Part shown: piece after piece, positions 16,526 to 25,136 of the stretch
Position numbering within the stretch: position 1 is the first letter of the stretch
Layout: each line of letters starts with the position of its first letter
Assembly: GCF_000302535.1 (NCBI RefSeq)
Contig: NC_018708.1
Span: forward strand, 2,108,001-2,172,000
From: Acidovorax sp. KKS102
Lineage (GTDB): Bacteria; Pseudomonadota; Gammaproteobacteria; Burkholderiales; Burkholderiaceae_C
Direction: 5' to 3'
DNA length: 64,000 nucleotides
Notes under the pieces: generated by a model
The model's database searches: none
Told to the model about the DNA's origin: nothing
What the model saw: only the letters and a program-made list of their open reading frames with translations
Position numbers and translations under genes: made by a program

Positions 16526-16554
16526 CTGCAGGGGGCACCGGGTGCCCCCTGCAG
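16526..16554. terminator. 14-bp perfect hairpin after the clamp-like gene
   Basis: CTGCAGGGGGCACC and its complement are separated by one base. It has no T run, so termination efficiency is uncertain. It separates the clamp-like gene from the HTH gene. Confidence 0.5.
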
Positions 16555-16568
16555 TATCATGAATTGAT

Positions 16569-16829
16569 ATGGCAAACCGGAAATTTGACAATGCGCTGCG
16601 CCTGCTGGCCGCGCTGGACCGCCTGCCCCAGTCGGGGCCGCAGCTCACGGCTGTGTTGGGCGTGAGCCTGCCCACGGTGGCCCGCATGGTGGCCGAGCTG
16701 CGCGAGATGGGTTGTCAGATTGACGCGGTGCGCGAAGGGCATTCGGACTGGAGCTACCACCTGCGGGACTGGGGTGTGTTCGACCCTGCGCGGGTGCGTA
16801 GCTACTTCAACGGTAAGGGGGAATCGTGA
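16569..16829 (+). CDS. Small winged-helix DNA-binding protein
   Basis: An 86-residue product that is almost entirely one helix-turn-helix domain: LRLLAALDRLPQSGPQLTAV, then LGVSLPTVARMVAELREMGC as the recognition region, then a wing. It overlaps the PAPS-reductase-like gene by 4 bp, so it may regulate that gene or the cassette. No specific family could be named. Confidence 0.7.
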   Translation: MANRKFDNALRLLAALDRLPQSGPQLTAVLGVSLPTVARMVAELREMGCQIDAVREGHSDWSYHLRDWGVFDPARVRSYFNGKGES

Positions 16830-17554
16830 CGGCAAACCCAGTGTGCGATGTGGTACGAGCAGCCACCAACCACGACAAGGCCCTGCTGTCGTTCTCCTGC
16901 GGGAAAGACAGTTGGGCGGCCTGGCTGAGCGCGCGGGACCACTTCGACTTCACGCCGTATTACCTGTACCTGGTGCCAGGGCTGGAGTTTGTGGAGGAGT
17001 ACCTGCAGTACGCCGAGAAGGTGCTGGGCAAGCGTATCGTGCGCCTGCCGCACCCATCTTTCTATCGGTGGATGAACCAGGCCATCTTTCAGGTGCCGGA
17101 GCGGCTGCGCATCATTGAGGCGGTGGGCTGGCCGGACTACGACTATGACGACATGCGGGGGGCTGTGATCGAGGATTGCGGCTTGCCGGATGACGTGTGG
17201 ACCGCCACGGGTGTGCGGGCGGCGGACAGCCCGATGCGGCGCGCGTCCCTCATCAAGAACCAGGGGGTGAACGCCAAGCGGCGGTACTTCTACCCCTGCT
17301 GGGACTGGAAGAAGGACAAGCTGCTGGAGGAGCTGGTGCGCGCGGGCATCAAGCTGCCCATTGACTACAAGGTGTTCGGGCGGTCGTTTGACGGCCTGGA
17401 CTTGCGCTTTCTGGTGAAGATCAGAGAGCACTTTCCACGGGACTATCGGACCATTCTGGACTGGTTCCCGCTGGTGGACATGGAGATTGCACGTTATGAG
17501 TTCGCCCAAAGAACCGGCACCGCTCGACTCGCTGGACAGCGGCAGCGGGCTTGA
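16826..17554 (+). CDS. PAPS-reductase-like PP-loop protein
   Basis: The 242-residue product has the PP-loop SFSCGKDSWAAW near residues 22-33, a variant of SGGKDS, followed by TPYYLYLVPGLEFVEEYLQ as in phosphoadenosine phosphosulfate reductases. It further has a conserved central ATGVRAADSPMRR and RYFYPCWDWKKDKL. It lacks the C-terminal ECG motif of sulfate-assimilation enzymes. Related PP-loop enzymes act in sulfur transfer and DNA modification, and phages carry them often with unknown purpose. GTG at 16826 overlaps the HTH gene. Confidence 0.78.
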   Translation: MTANPVCDVVRAATNHDKALLSFSCGKDSWAAWLSARDHFDFTPYYLYLVPGLEFVEEYLQYAEKVLGKRIVRLPHPSFYRWMNQAIFQVPERLRIIEAVGWPDYDYDDMRGAVIEDCGLPDDVWTATGVRAADSPMRRASLIKNQGVNAKRRYFYPCWDWKKDKLLEELVRAGIKLPIDYKVFGRSFDGLDLRFLVKIREHFPRDYRTILDWFPLVDMEIARYEFAQRTGTARLAGQRQRA

Positions 17555-17987
17555 TGCGCTGGAGGCCCTGGAAGGCCTCGATGGCCTGGATGACGGCGGC
17601 GACTTGGACGCGCTGGCCGGGCTGGACGGCACCCAAGAAGTGGATGACCCCATCGGGGACATCGACTACGAGAACCTGAGCAACGAAGAGGCCACGAACC
17701 AGGAGATCAGCGCCACGCTGGCCGCGTTCAAGGCGCGGGCCCAGGCAGAGCAGGACCGGTTTGCGCTGGTGACCGACAGCGAGTATTGGGTGGCCGCGTG
17801 CTTTCAGACGCGGGAACAGAAGGACGCCTTTCTGGCGGGGCTCAAGCTGCTGCAGCACGGGGACAAGTACCTCGACGGGCGGCTGCTGGCCCAGCGCATG
17901 GGCATTGAGCTGCCGCCGGCGGCAGTGCCCTACAACACCAGTGCGAAGGTGGATGCGAAGTTTGCGGCGTTGGTGAAGGATCTGTGA
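17496..17987 (+). CDS. Hypothetical phage protein, acidic N terminus
   Basis: A 163-residue product. Residues 1-60 are rich in Asp, Leu and Gly (LDALEALEGLDGLDDG) and probably disordered. The second half (TDSEYWVAACFQTREQKDAF) looks folded. ATG at 17496, 9 nt after TGGAGA, is preferred over TTG at 17487. It overlaps the PAPS-reductase-like gene by 59 bp and the next gene by one base. Confidence 0.65.
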   Translation: MSSPKEPAPLDSLDSGSGLDALEALEGLDGLDDGGDLDALAGLDGTQEVDDPIGDIDYENLSNEEATNQEISATLAAFKARAQAEQDRFALVTDSEYWVAACFQTREQKDAFLAGLKLLQHGDKYLDGRLLAQRMGIELPPAAVPYNTSAKVDAKFAALVKDL

Positions 17988-18277
17988 TGGCGATGGACTT
18001 GGCCAACCCCTACGGCGACGGTAACCACCACCGCATGAGCTGGCGGCGGGCGTGGGATGTGAGTGTGGACGGGCTGACAGCCACGCACAGGGGCACCGGT
18101 TTTGTAGTGGCCTTTGAGCCCAGCACGGAAGGCGGGTACACCGCACGCATCGGCTGTGACTTGCCACCCTTTGGGCCTGACAGCGACCTGGCCATGGCGC
18201 AGATGTTTGGGCTACGCCAGCTGCTCAAAGACGGCTGGGAGATTTTTCACACGGTGGCGCGAAAGAGCAGGACATAG
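17987..18277 (+). CDS. Hypothetical phage protein
   Basis: A 96-residue product with no recognised motif. Its ATG shares one base with the upstream TGA. Part of the coupled cassette that follows the PAPS-reductase-like gene. Confidence 0.6.
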   Translation: MAMDLANPYGDGNHHRMSWRRAWDVSVDGLTATHRGTGFVVAFEPSTEGGYTARIGCDLPPFGPDSDLAMAQMFGLRQLLKDGWEIFHTVARKSRT

Positions 18278-18279
18278 GC

Positions 18280-18528
18280 ATGACCGAGAACAACCCTTAT
18301 GCGCAGCTGCGAGCGCTGATCGAGGCATTGAAGGATCAGGGCTATGTGGCCGACCTGTACCCGGAGCGGGGGCCTTACACCTGGGGATGGTCGAATGAGC
18401 GCCTGGGTCTGCGTTCCACCACATTAGGGTACGAGCGTGTCACCAGTGAAATGCTGGCGTGGAGGCAGTGCGTGGAACACTGCTTAAAGTCGGGAACATT
18501 GCCGGATTCGCTGCTTCCTAAAACGTAG
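18280..18528 (+). CDS. Hypothetical phage protein
   Basis: An 82-residue product with no recognised motif, two bases after the previous stop. Last gene before the protease-capsid block. Confidence 0.58.
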   Translation: MTENNPYAQLRALIEALKDQGYVADLYPERGPYTWGWSNERLGLRSTTLGYERVTSEMLAWRQCVEHCLKSGTLPDSLLPKT

Positions 18529-18557
18529 CGCGCCCACGTTATTGCGCGTGGCTTTCA

Positions 18558-18584
18558 CGCCGTTTTACCCCCTTTTTCTGCACC
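18558..18584 (+). repeat. 27-bp repeat, copy 2, before protease-capsid gene
   Basis: Differs from 8041-8067 at one base. A CCACG/CGTGG hairpin stands just upstream. It lies 50 bp before the protease-capsid start, so both copies introduce head gene blocks. Confidence 0.7.
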
Positions 18585-18633
18585 GATGAATCTTTGAAGA
18601 TGCCTATCGCGGACAACTCCGCGAAGAGGCATC

Positions 18634-21309
18634 ATGAAGCGTTCCATCATTGCACTTGCAGCCCTGGCCGTGTCGGCCGCAGCGGCTTGCAATGCCCCGG
18701 CTGCGGGGCGCCACATTCGCCTGGGTCGTGAGACGGGCGCCCCGGACCGGGTGCGTTTCCTGTCGCAGAGCATCCAGCTCTCGGACGGTGCAAAGACCTC
18801 GTGGATCACGCTGACCCGTGTCGGGCAGTTCAACGATCCACGGTACGGCGACTTCGAGATCACCCACGCCATGCTGGCGCAGATGGTGGCCAACTTCGAC
18901 AACCGCGTGCTGGGCCAGGACGTGTTTATCGACGTGGCGCACAAGCCTGATGACGGCTCTGCGGCCAAGGTGCTGCGCCTCTCCGTGGAGGACGGGCGCC
19001 TGCGCGCACTGGTGGAGTGGACGCCCTACGGCGTGCAGGCCATCAAGGAGCGCGGGTTTACCTACCTGAGCGCGGAGTACCACGAAGCGTGGGCCGACAA
19101 CGAAAAGAAGCAGCAGCACGGCTGCGTGCTGCTGGGTGCGGGCCTGACCAACCGGCCCGTGATCAGCCGCCTGGACGGCATTGACCCAAAGCAGCTTTCC
19201 CAAGACGACAACGACCACGACGCCCCGGCGCGCGTGGCGATCTCCCCCCAACTTCTCAAAGAACTGCAGGAGCAGGAAATGAACTATCTCGACCAACTGA
19301 AGGCGAAGTACAAGGCCATGGGCCTGTCGGACGATGTGGCCACGAAGCTGCTGGCCGAGGCCAAGAAGCAGTTCGATGCCGTGGCATCTGACGCGGTGAA
19401 GAGCCTGGCCCTTGTGGACACCTGGGCTGTCGCTGGCCAAGGTGTGGTGGACCAGCTTAAGGCGCTGGGCACGGGCAACCCCCAGCAGGGCCACCCGCAG
19501 AACGTGACGATCACGCTGGCGACGCCTGCCGTGGACGTGAACGAGGCGGTGAAGCTGGCGCTCAAGGCCTCCGACGATGCGAAGGCATTGGCGCAGACCA
19601 CGCTGGCCACGAAGGTCAAGCTGCTGTCGGACACCATCAAGGCCGGGCACCCTGAGCTGGACGATGACGGCCTGAAGGCGCTGGTGGACAAGGCCGCGCC
19701 GATGGTGACGGCCGAATCGACCGACGAGCAGGTGAAGGGCCTGGCGCAGATGCAGGTGGACCATGTGAAGCAGCTGAGCGCGCAGGCCAAGCTGCAGGGC
19801 CTGGGCTATGCGGTGCACATCCAGGGTAACCCGCAGATCACGGTGGACAGCAGCAACACCATCAAGGCGCTGCAGCAGACCATTGACAAGCGCCTGGGCT
19901 ATGAAGGCATGGCCGAGTCGCGCCGCTTTGAGAAGACCGGCGGCAAGCTGCTGGCTGCGAACAAGGAATTTGCCGAGAAGGCGCTGGCCCAGTTCGACGC
20001 GGCCAACGGTGAACGCCTGCACGCTGAGCACAAGATGCTGGCTGGCGGTACCGGCTCGATCAGCGATGTGAAGGTGCCTGTGGTGGCTGAGCGCACGGTG
20101 CTGCGCGAGGCGCTTTACAACCTGACCAGCCTGGGCTTTGTGAACGTGGGAACGGCACCGTTTGCCAACGTGATGACCATTCCATACAGCTACCGCGACA
20201 CCTCTGCGGCTGGTGTGGGCGCGCTGCGCCGCTATGAGGGCCAGGGCATCCGCCGTGCCGGTGTGATCCAGACGCAGGAAGAGGCCCGCCCCATCCCGCA
20301 GAAGCTGGCCTACCTGATCAGCAGCGAACTGCGTTTGCTGATGAGCGCATCTCCCATCGACTTCGACCCGATGGCGGAGAACATCCGCAACATCGTGCGG
20401 ATCGTGGGCGAGGACACCGAGGCGATCAACTTCAATGAGCTGGTTTTCAGCGCTGACGAAGTGGGTGCAGTGGCGTTCAATGACACCTTGACGGCGCAGT
20501 GCAACGGCACCAACAGCGTGTTCGTAACCTCTGCCTTCCCGGTGGTGCGCCCGCGCCAGGCTTACGACCTGCAGGGCAATGCCGTGGGCTCGCCCACCAA
20601 CCCGCTGGTGGTGACCTATGACGGCGCAGCGCGTGCGCAGTACGCATTGCCTGCGGATGGCTCCGCACTGCCAGCAGGCATCTACTACATCATGGACTGG
20701 AACCTGGGCGAGCTGCGCCTGGTGAACCAGGACGGAGTGCTGCAGGTGCCCGCCAACGGCAAGGTGCTGACCGTGCAGGGCTACCGCAGCACGAACCGCG
20801 CGGTGTTCAACACCGACGCGGTGGGCGGTGAGAACATCCGCGACCGCTACGACCGCCTGCTGATCGAGATTGGCAACCGCAAGGTGGTGATCGAGAACGA
20901 CCGCTACTACAGCGCGAACTTTGCCCTGATGAGCGGGGCGCTGGACAACGCGCTGACGCAGGCTGAGAGCTTCCGCGCCAACAGCTCGCGGGTGGCGACG
21001 GGTCTGGCCGCTGATGGCAGTTTGGGCTTCACCAAGGGCATCCCGACGTTCAACCCCACGGCGCCAGGCCTGGTGATGGGGGACAACCGGATCATCGTGG
21101 GCGAACGGGGCAACACCCGGTTCCGCATGGTGAAGGCGTTCTCGATGAACGAGCCGCAGCCCGCGCGCAATGCGGCTGGTCTGTTCACGGACCAGCAAGA
21201 AGGGTACGGCACGCAGTTCATCGTGAGCCACACCCCCACGCAGCTGAAGAACAGCCTGACCTCGATCATCGTCTACAGCGCCACCGGGCGCGTGGCGCGG
21301 GCAGCCTAA
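18634..21309 (+). CDS. Mu I-type protease fused to major capsid protein
   Basis: The 891-residue product joins functions usually in two or three genes. Residues about 45-190 match the Mu gpI-type prohead protease and scaffold (VGQFNDPRYGDFEITHAML, FIDVAHKPDDG, VEWTPYGVQAIKERGFTYLS). A helical, Lys/Ala-rich middle (200-420) resembles scaffold. Residues 430-891 look like a capsid shell protein (VNVGTAPFANVMTIPYSYRD, ENDRYYSANFALMSG). Processing between the parts is expected. The first 20 residues (MKRSIIALAALAVSAAAAC) look like a lipoprotein signal, which is odd for a cytosolic protein. Confidence 0.78.
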   Translation: MKRSIIALAALAVSAAAACNAPAAGRHIRLGRETGAPDRVRFLSQSIQLSDGAKTSWITLTRVGQFNDPRYGDFEITHAMLAQMVANFDNRVLGQDVFIDVAHKPDDGSAAKVLRLSVEDGRLRALVEWTPYGVQAIKERGFTYLSAEYHEAWADNEKKQQHGCVLLGAGLTNRPVISRLDGIDPKQLSQDDNDHDAPARVAISPQLLKELQEQEMNYLDQLKAKYKAMGLSDDVATKLLAEAKKQFDAVASDAVKSLALVDTWAVAGQGVVDQLKALGTGNPQQGHPQNVTITLATPAVDVNEAVKLALKASDDAKALAQTTLATKVKLLSDTIKAGHPELDDDGLKALVDKAAPMVTAESTDEQVKGLAQMQVDHVKQLSAQAKLQGLGYAVHIQGNPQITVDSSNTIKALQQTIDKRLGYEGMAESRRFEKTGGKLLAANKEFAEKALAQFDAANGERLHAEHKMLAGGTGSISDVKVPVVAERTVLREALYNLTSLGFVNVGTAPFANVMTIPYSYRDTSAAGVGALRRYEGQGIRRAGVIQTQEEARPIPQKLAYLISSELRLLMSASPIDFDPMAENIRNIVRIVGEDTEAINFNELVFSADEVGAVAFNDTLTAQCNGTNSVFVTSAFPVVRPRQAYDLQGNAVGSPTNPLVVTYDGAARAQYALPADGSALPAGIYYIMDWNLGELRLVNQDGVLQVPANGKVLTVQGYRSTNRAVFNTDAVGGENIRDRYDRLLIEIGNRKVVIENDRYYSANFALMSGALDNALTQAESFRANSSRVATGLAADGSLGFTKGIPTFNPTAPGLVMGDNRIIVGERGNTRFRMVKAFSMNEPQPARNAAGLFTDQQEGYGTQFIVSHTPTQLKNSLTSIIVYSATGRVARAA

Positions 21310-21391
21310 CTCCATAACCCTCCCGAGAAGACGCTGAGAAGTCCCCCGGCTGCGGCCGGGGGCCAGCAGAACCCGGTACCGGAGAACACCC

Positions 21392-21931
21392 ATGCCCACC
21401 AAGCACATCGAGAACACCACCGACGCCCCGATCTACGTGGGCGGCAAGATGATCCAGCCCGGCACGGGGCGCGATATCGACGTGGCGCTGCTGCCGCCTG
21501 AGTTTCAGGACCAGACCGCCGCCGCCGCGCCCGCTGAGCCGACGCTGGCTGACCTGATTGAGGCGCTGCGCGCCAAGTCGGTGAAAGACATCCTTACCGA
21601 AGTGCCCGGCCTCACGCAGGAGGCATTGGGCCTGCTGCTGGAAGCCGAACGGGCGCAGGCCAAGCCGCGCACCAGCCTGATCGCTGGCATTGATGCTGAG
21701 ATGCTGGGCCGCGCGGATGCCAAGCTGAAGGCCGAGGAGGAGGCGCTGTACCTGAACCAGCTGCTGGACTTGACGCCTGACCAGCTGGCCGCGATCAACG
21801 AGAAGATCAGCGCCCTGACGCCCGAGCAGCTGCGCAGCCTGACGGCTGAGCAGCGTGCACGCATGAAGCCCGAGCTGCTGGCCGCTCTGTCGGCCGAGCA
21901 ACTGGCGGCCCTTGAGCCCACGGGCGAGTAA
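21392..21931 (+). CDS. Hypothetical head-region protein with repeated helical motifs
   Basis: A 179-residue product. The N-terminal part (PIYVGGKMIQPGTGRDIDVA) is beta-rich. The C-terminal half repeats L(T/S)xEQL-type motifs (LTPDQLAAIN, LTPEQLRSL, LTAEQRARM, LSAEQLAAL). It follows the capsid gene after an 80-bp gap containing a CCCCCGGC/GCCGGGGG hairpin and may act in capsid decoration or head completion, which cannot be decided. Confidence 0.6.
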   Translation: MPTKHIENTTDAPIYVGGKMIQPGTGRDIDVALLPPEFQDQTAAAAPAEPTLADLIEALRAKSVKDILTEVPGLTQEALGLLLEAERAQAKPRTSLIAGIDAEMLGRADAKLKAEEEALYLNQLLDLTPDQLAAINEKISALTPEQLRSLTAEQRARMKPELLAALSAEQLAALEPTGE

Positions 21932-21945
21932 GGCGGGGCGCTTGC

Positions 21946-22566
21946 ATGTCCATGCTGCTGTCCGCGCTGGTGGCCGACCTCAAGGCGTCGCTGAGCGATG
22001 CTGCCGCGCAGTTTCGCGCGGCGGATGACGGCGACTTCAAGCGCTTGCTGGGCGTGGCCCTGGCCGACATGCAGGCCAAGCGGCCCATCACCAAGCCGGG
22101 AGAGGTGGGGCTGTTTGCCCTCCAGGCCCGGTATGCGGTGCAAGCGCAGGACTTTGCGGCCCTCAAGACCCACATGTGGGCGGACCCTGCGAACACGCCC
22201 AAGCCGTGGGAGCCGAGTTACCCCGGCCTGGTGCCCCGCGTAGCTGCGGCCTGGGATGGTGTGGCCTGGTGGCTGGAGTTTTCGCCAGCGCCCACGATGC
22301 TGCAAATCACCGTGTGGGGTGACACGTTCCGGTTCTGGTATTTCGCCCGGCACCTGCTGAGCGAGACGCCGGACGCAACCACCATCAACCCTGCCGACCG
22401 TGGCCTGCTGCTGCTGCGTGCCCAAGCCGAGGCCATGCGCGAGCTGGCCATGCGCAATGTGGTGAAGCCCCAGCAGATGCGGGATGGCTACACCAGCATG
22501 CCGCGCAACGGCACACCTGCCGCGCTGTTCGAGTCGCTGTTGGCCGAGTTCAAGGGGGTGCGTTGA
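21946..22566 (+). CDS. Putative head-tail connector-region protein
   Basis: A 206-residue product between capsid and tail genes, where head-tail joining proteins usually sit. No decisive motif is visible (VRPxx connector motifs absent; ITVWGDTFRFWYFARHLLSE is the most distinctive part). Position is the main evidence. Confidence 0.55.
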   Translation: MSMLLSALVADLKASLSDAAAQFRAADDGDFKRLLGVALADMQAKRPITKPGEVGLFALQARYAVQAQDFAALKTHMWADPANTPKPWEPSYPGLVPRVAAAWDGVAWWLEFSPAPTMLQITVWGDTFRFWYFARHLLSETPDATTINPADRGLLLLRAQAEAMRELAMRNVVKPQQMRDGYTSMPRNGTPAALFESLLAEFKGVR

Positions 22567-22568
22567 CC

Positions 22569-23114
22569 ATGGCCACCACGAACATCCGCGAAGTCACGAT
22601 TGCCATGCGGGCAGAGGGGGAGGGCTTGCTCAGCTCGCTGGCCGACGAGCTGGCGCGCCTGGCGCAAGAGGCGGTCAACTTCATGCGCCGCGCCGCGCCC
22701 AAGTGGCGCAGCACGCTGACCAACTCGATCCGGGCCGACCGGGTTTCTGGCTATGAGTGGGACATTGGCCCGGGTGTGGCCTATGGGCCTGCGGTGGAAG
22801 AGGGGCGCGGCCCCGGCAAGGGCTTGCCGCGCTGGAACGACCCGGCTGCTGCCGACATCGTGGCATGGCTGACCACCAAGGTATTTGCAGGGCGCCGCCG
22901 TGCGCGCCGCACCAGCATGAACGCCGTGCGCGAGAACCTGGAGCTGCGCGACCGCTACCAAGGGCTGGCCTGGCACGTGCGGCACAAGGGCATCAAGGCC
23001 CACCCGTTTGCTGCGCCCACGCTGGCCATGATGGAACGGACCTTCCCCGCCCGGCTTGAGCTGGCGGCCCGCCGCTACCTGGCCAGCGCGCAGCCCCCCG
23101 GAGGTGCCGCGTGA
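22569..23114 (+). CDS. HK97 gp10-like head-tail joining / minor tail protein
   Basis: A 181-residue product resembling the HK97 gp10 type: an early helical part ending in FMRRAAPKWRSTLTNSI, then a WDIGPGVAYGPAVEEGRGPG loop, and a C-terminal HPFAAPTLAMM. ATG at 22569 is chosen; TTG at 22563 overlapping the previous stop is possible. It overlaps the next gene by one base. Confidence 0.65.
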   Translation: MATTNIREVTIAMRAEGEGLLSSLADELARLAQEAVNFMRRAAPKWRSTLTNSIRADRVSGYEWDIGPGVAYGPAVEEGRGPGKGLPRWNDPAAADIVAWLTTKVFAGRRRARRTSMNAVRENLELRDRYQGLAWHVRHKGIKAHPFAAPTLAMMERTFPARLELAARRYLASAQPPGGAA

Positions 23115-23542
23115 TGGGCCTGAACACGTTTGACCAGGCGCTGGCGGGGATTGAGGCCAGCATGCAGGCGGCCATGCCGCACCGCGTGGTGCAGCGCAGC
23201 CTGGTGATTGACCCGATGAACCACGACCCCGCCGACCTGGCCAAGGGCGTGATCTGCCTGGTTTCGGGTGGCGGTGGGCAGTTTGCCAACTACCGGGGGC
23301 GCGAGGGGCAGCTGGGCCACGCCAAGCTGGGTGTGGTGGCGTTTGTGAAGGTGCCCGAGGACTCCGACCCTGTGGCCGTGGAGACGGCTGAGCTGGCGGT
23401 GCTGGCGGATGTGCTGGCCTGGGTGAAGAACCCCGGCATGCCGCGCCCGTTTGACAGCGCCTTGCCCAAGGAGTTTCGGCAAAGCGGGCAGATGGATCAC
23501 CCCTGGGGGTGGATCGTGATCGAGCTGGACGTGCGGCCCTGA
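23114..23542 (+). CDS. Putative tail terminator protein
   Basis: A 142-residue product located between the gp10-like gene and the tail tube gene, the usual place for the tail completion protein (lambda gpU type). Its alpha-beta pattern (GVICLVSGGGGQFAN, HAKLGVVAFVKVPE, WGWIVIELDV) fits. The call is mostly positional. Confidence 0.55.
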   Translation: MGLNTFDQALAGIEASMQAAMPHRVVQRSLVIDPMNHDPADLAKGVICLVSGGGGQFANYRGREGQLGHAKLGVVAFVKVPEDSDPVAVETAELAVLADVLAWVKNPGMPRPFDSALPKEFRQSGQMDHPWGWIVIELDVRP

Positions 23543-23562
23543 CAACTTTGAGAGGAAAAGCT

Positions 23563-23769
23563 ATGGCAACCCAACCCAAGAAAACCGATGCCGTCGTAAC
23601 GACTGGCGAAGAGCGCAAGCCTATGCCCGTACCAGAGGGCGGATGGCCCGCTGATGAGTTCACCGGCCAGGCGGGCAGCTTTGAGCGCGACCCGTTCACC
23701 GGCAAGCGCCGCCGGGTGGAAGAACCCACCCAACCGGCCAAGCCCCAGGCCCCACGCAATGCGGCCTGA
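23563..23769 (+). CDS. Small charged phage protein
   Basis: A 68-residue hydrophilic product, rich in Pro, Glu, Lys and Arg, probably disordered. AGAGGA precedes ATG at 23563. It sits between the tail terminator and tail tube genes. Confidence 0.6.
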   Translation: MATQPKKTDAVVTTGEERKPMPVPEGGWPADEFTGQAGSFERDPFTGKRRRVEEPTQPAKPQAPRNAA

Positions 23770-23809
23770 CTTGGCCACCAGCTGACCCCTTCAACTCCAA
23801 GGAACGATC

Positions 23810-24745
23810 ATGAGCATGAACATGAGCAACATGGTGCTGCTTGCTATGAAGCAGACCGCCAAGGGCACGCCAGCCGCACCTGTGCCTGGTACGAACGCCA
23901 TCTTGTGCCGGGGGCTCACGCCCCAGCCCATCAAAGGCAAGTTTGTAGAGCGCAACTTGGTGCGAGGCTCCAAAGGCAACCAGGGCGCGCTGTTTACCAG
24001 CGAGCACCGGGTGTTTGACTTTGAGGTGGAGCTGGCGGGCTCTGGCGCCGCGGGCACCGCGCCCAAGTTTGCGCCACTGCTGCTGGGCTGCGACATGAGC
24101 CAAACCCTCACGCCCGCGACCAGCGCTGTGTATCAGCCCCATGGTGATGAGGGCGACTACATCACGCTGTTTGTCTACATGGACGGCGTGCTCTTCAAGA
24201 TGACCGACGCCAAGGGATCGGTGAGCTTTTCGCTGAATGCGGAAGAGATCCCGGTGATGAAGTTCAACTACATCGGCAAGTATCACCCGGTGGAGGATGC
24301 ACTGTTCCCGACGGGCATTGCGTTCACGGGCTTCCAGCAGCCGCTCACGGTGGGCGACAGCAACACTGTGACTTTCACGATTGAAGGGCTGGACCTGGTA
24401 ACCAAGTCTTTCAGCATTGACCTGGCCAACCAGGTGAGCTGGCGCAATTGGATCAACCAGGCCGGTGTGCGCAGCCCCGACCGCAAGCCCACGGCCAGTG
24501 CCATGTTTGAGATGACCGATGTGGCCACCAAGGACTGGGCCGGTGATGTGGTGGCCGGCACGTTGATGCCGCTGCAAATCGTGCACGGCGTCACGCCCGG
24601 AAACATCGTGACCATCGAGGCGCCCAAGCTGCAGTTCAACCAGGAGCCGTCGCTGAACGACGACGACAAGACGGCCATGCTGAGCGCCAACTTTGCCGTG
24701 ATGCCTGACGCGGGCAATGACGAGCTGGTGTTGACGTTCACCTGA
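23810..24745 (+). CDS. Major tail tube protein
   Basis: A 311-residue beta-rich product followed by the frameshifted tail chaperone gene and tape measure, the fixed order of siphovirus tails. Features include LFTSEHRVFDFEVELAGSGA and a terminal MLSANFAVMPDAGNDELVLT that suits a tube subunit. AAGGA precedes ATG at 23810. Confidence 0.75.
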   Translation: MSMNMSNMVLLAMKQTAKGTPAAPVPGTNAILCRGLTPQPIKGKFVERNLVRGSKGNQGALFTSEHRVFDFEVELAGSGAAGTAPKFAPLLLGCDMSQTLTPATSAVYQPHGDEGDYITLFVYMDGVLFKMTDAKGSVSFSLNAEEIPVMKFNYIGKYHPVEDALFPTGIAFTGFQQPLTVGDSNTVTFTIEGLDLVTKSFSIDLANQVSWRNWINQAGVRSPDRKPTASAMFEMTDVATKDWAGDVVAGTLMPLQIVHGVTPGNIVTIEAPKLQFNQEPSLNDDDKTAMLSANFAVMPDAGNDELVLTFT

Positions 24746-24806
24746 TAGGGGCGCCTGCGCCTGATTCTGTACCCCCACCCATTTTTTTAACCATCGAGAG
24801 ATCACC

Positions 24807-25136
24807 ATGGCAGTCAAGTTCAAGAAGAGCGATGTTTTCAAGGTCGAAGTGACGTTTGCGGAGCCCAACGATGCGGGCGGCTTTGACGACAGCACGTTTG
24901 TTGCGCACTTCAAGCGCGTGTCTCACTCCGAGTTCAAGGTGTTGCGCGCCAAAGAAGACATTGAGGTGGCGCGCTCGCAGCTGGTGGGCTGGGACATGGT
25001 GGACGAAGAAACAAAGCAGGCGGTGCCCTATTCGGACGCTGCGCGCGACGGTTTGCTTGAGATGTCGGCGGCACCGTACGCCATTGCACTGGCCTTCTTT
25101 CGGGCCAGCCGCGGAGAGAAGGCAAAAAACTTGTAG
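24807..25136 (+). CDS. Tail assembly chaperone (gpG-type)
   Basis: The 109-residue product lies between tube and tape measure genes. Its sequence (FKKSDVFKVEVTFAEP, then HFKRVSHSEFKVL) fits the G-type chaperone. The last codons read GCA AAA AAC TTG TAG and include the slippery heptamer A_AAA_AAC at 25124-25130. A -1 slip leads directly into the open frame that ends at 25552, giving the longer GT-type product. Confidence 0.8.
   Translation: MAVKFKKSDVFKVEVTFAEPNDAGGFDDSTFVAHFKRVSHSEFKVLRAKEDIEVARSQLVGWDMVDEETKQAVPYSDAARDGLLEMSAAPYAIALAFFRASRGEKAKNL

Noticed and set aside
18604-21420. 938-codon open frame opposite the protease-capsid gene
   Set aside because: Same reason: the plus strand encodes recognisable domains and the minus frame is compositionally artificial.
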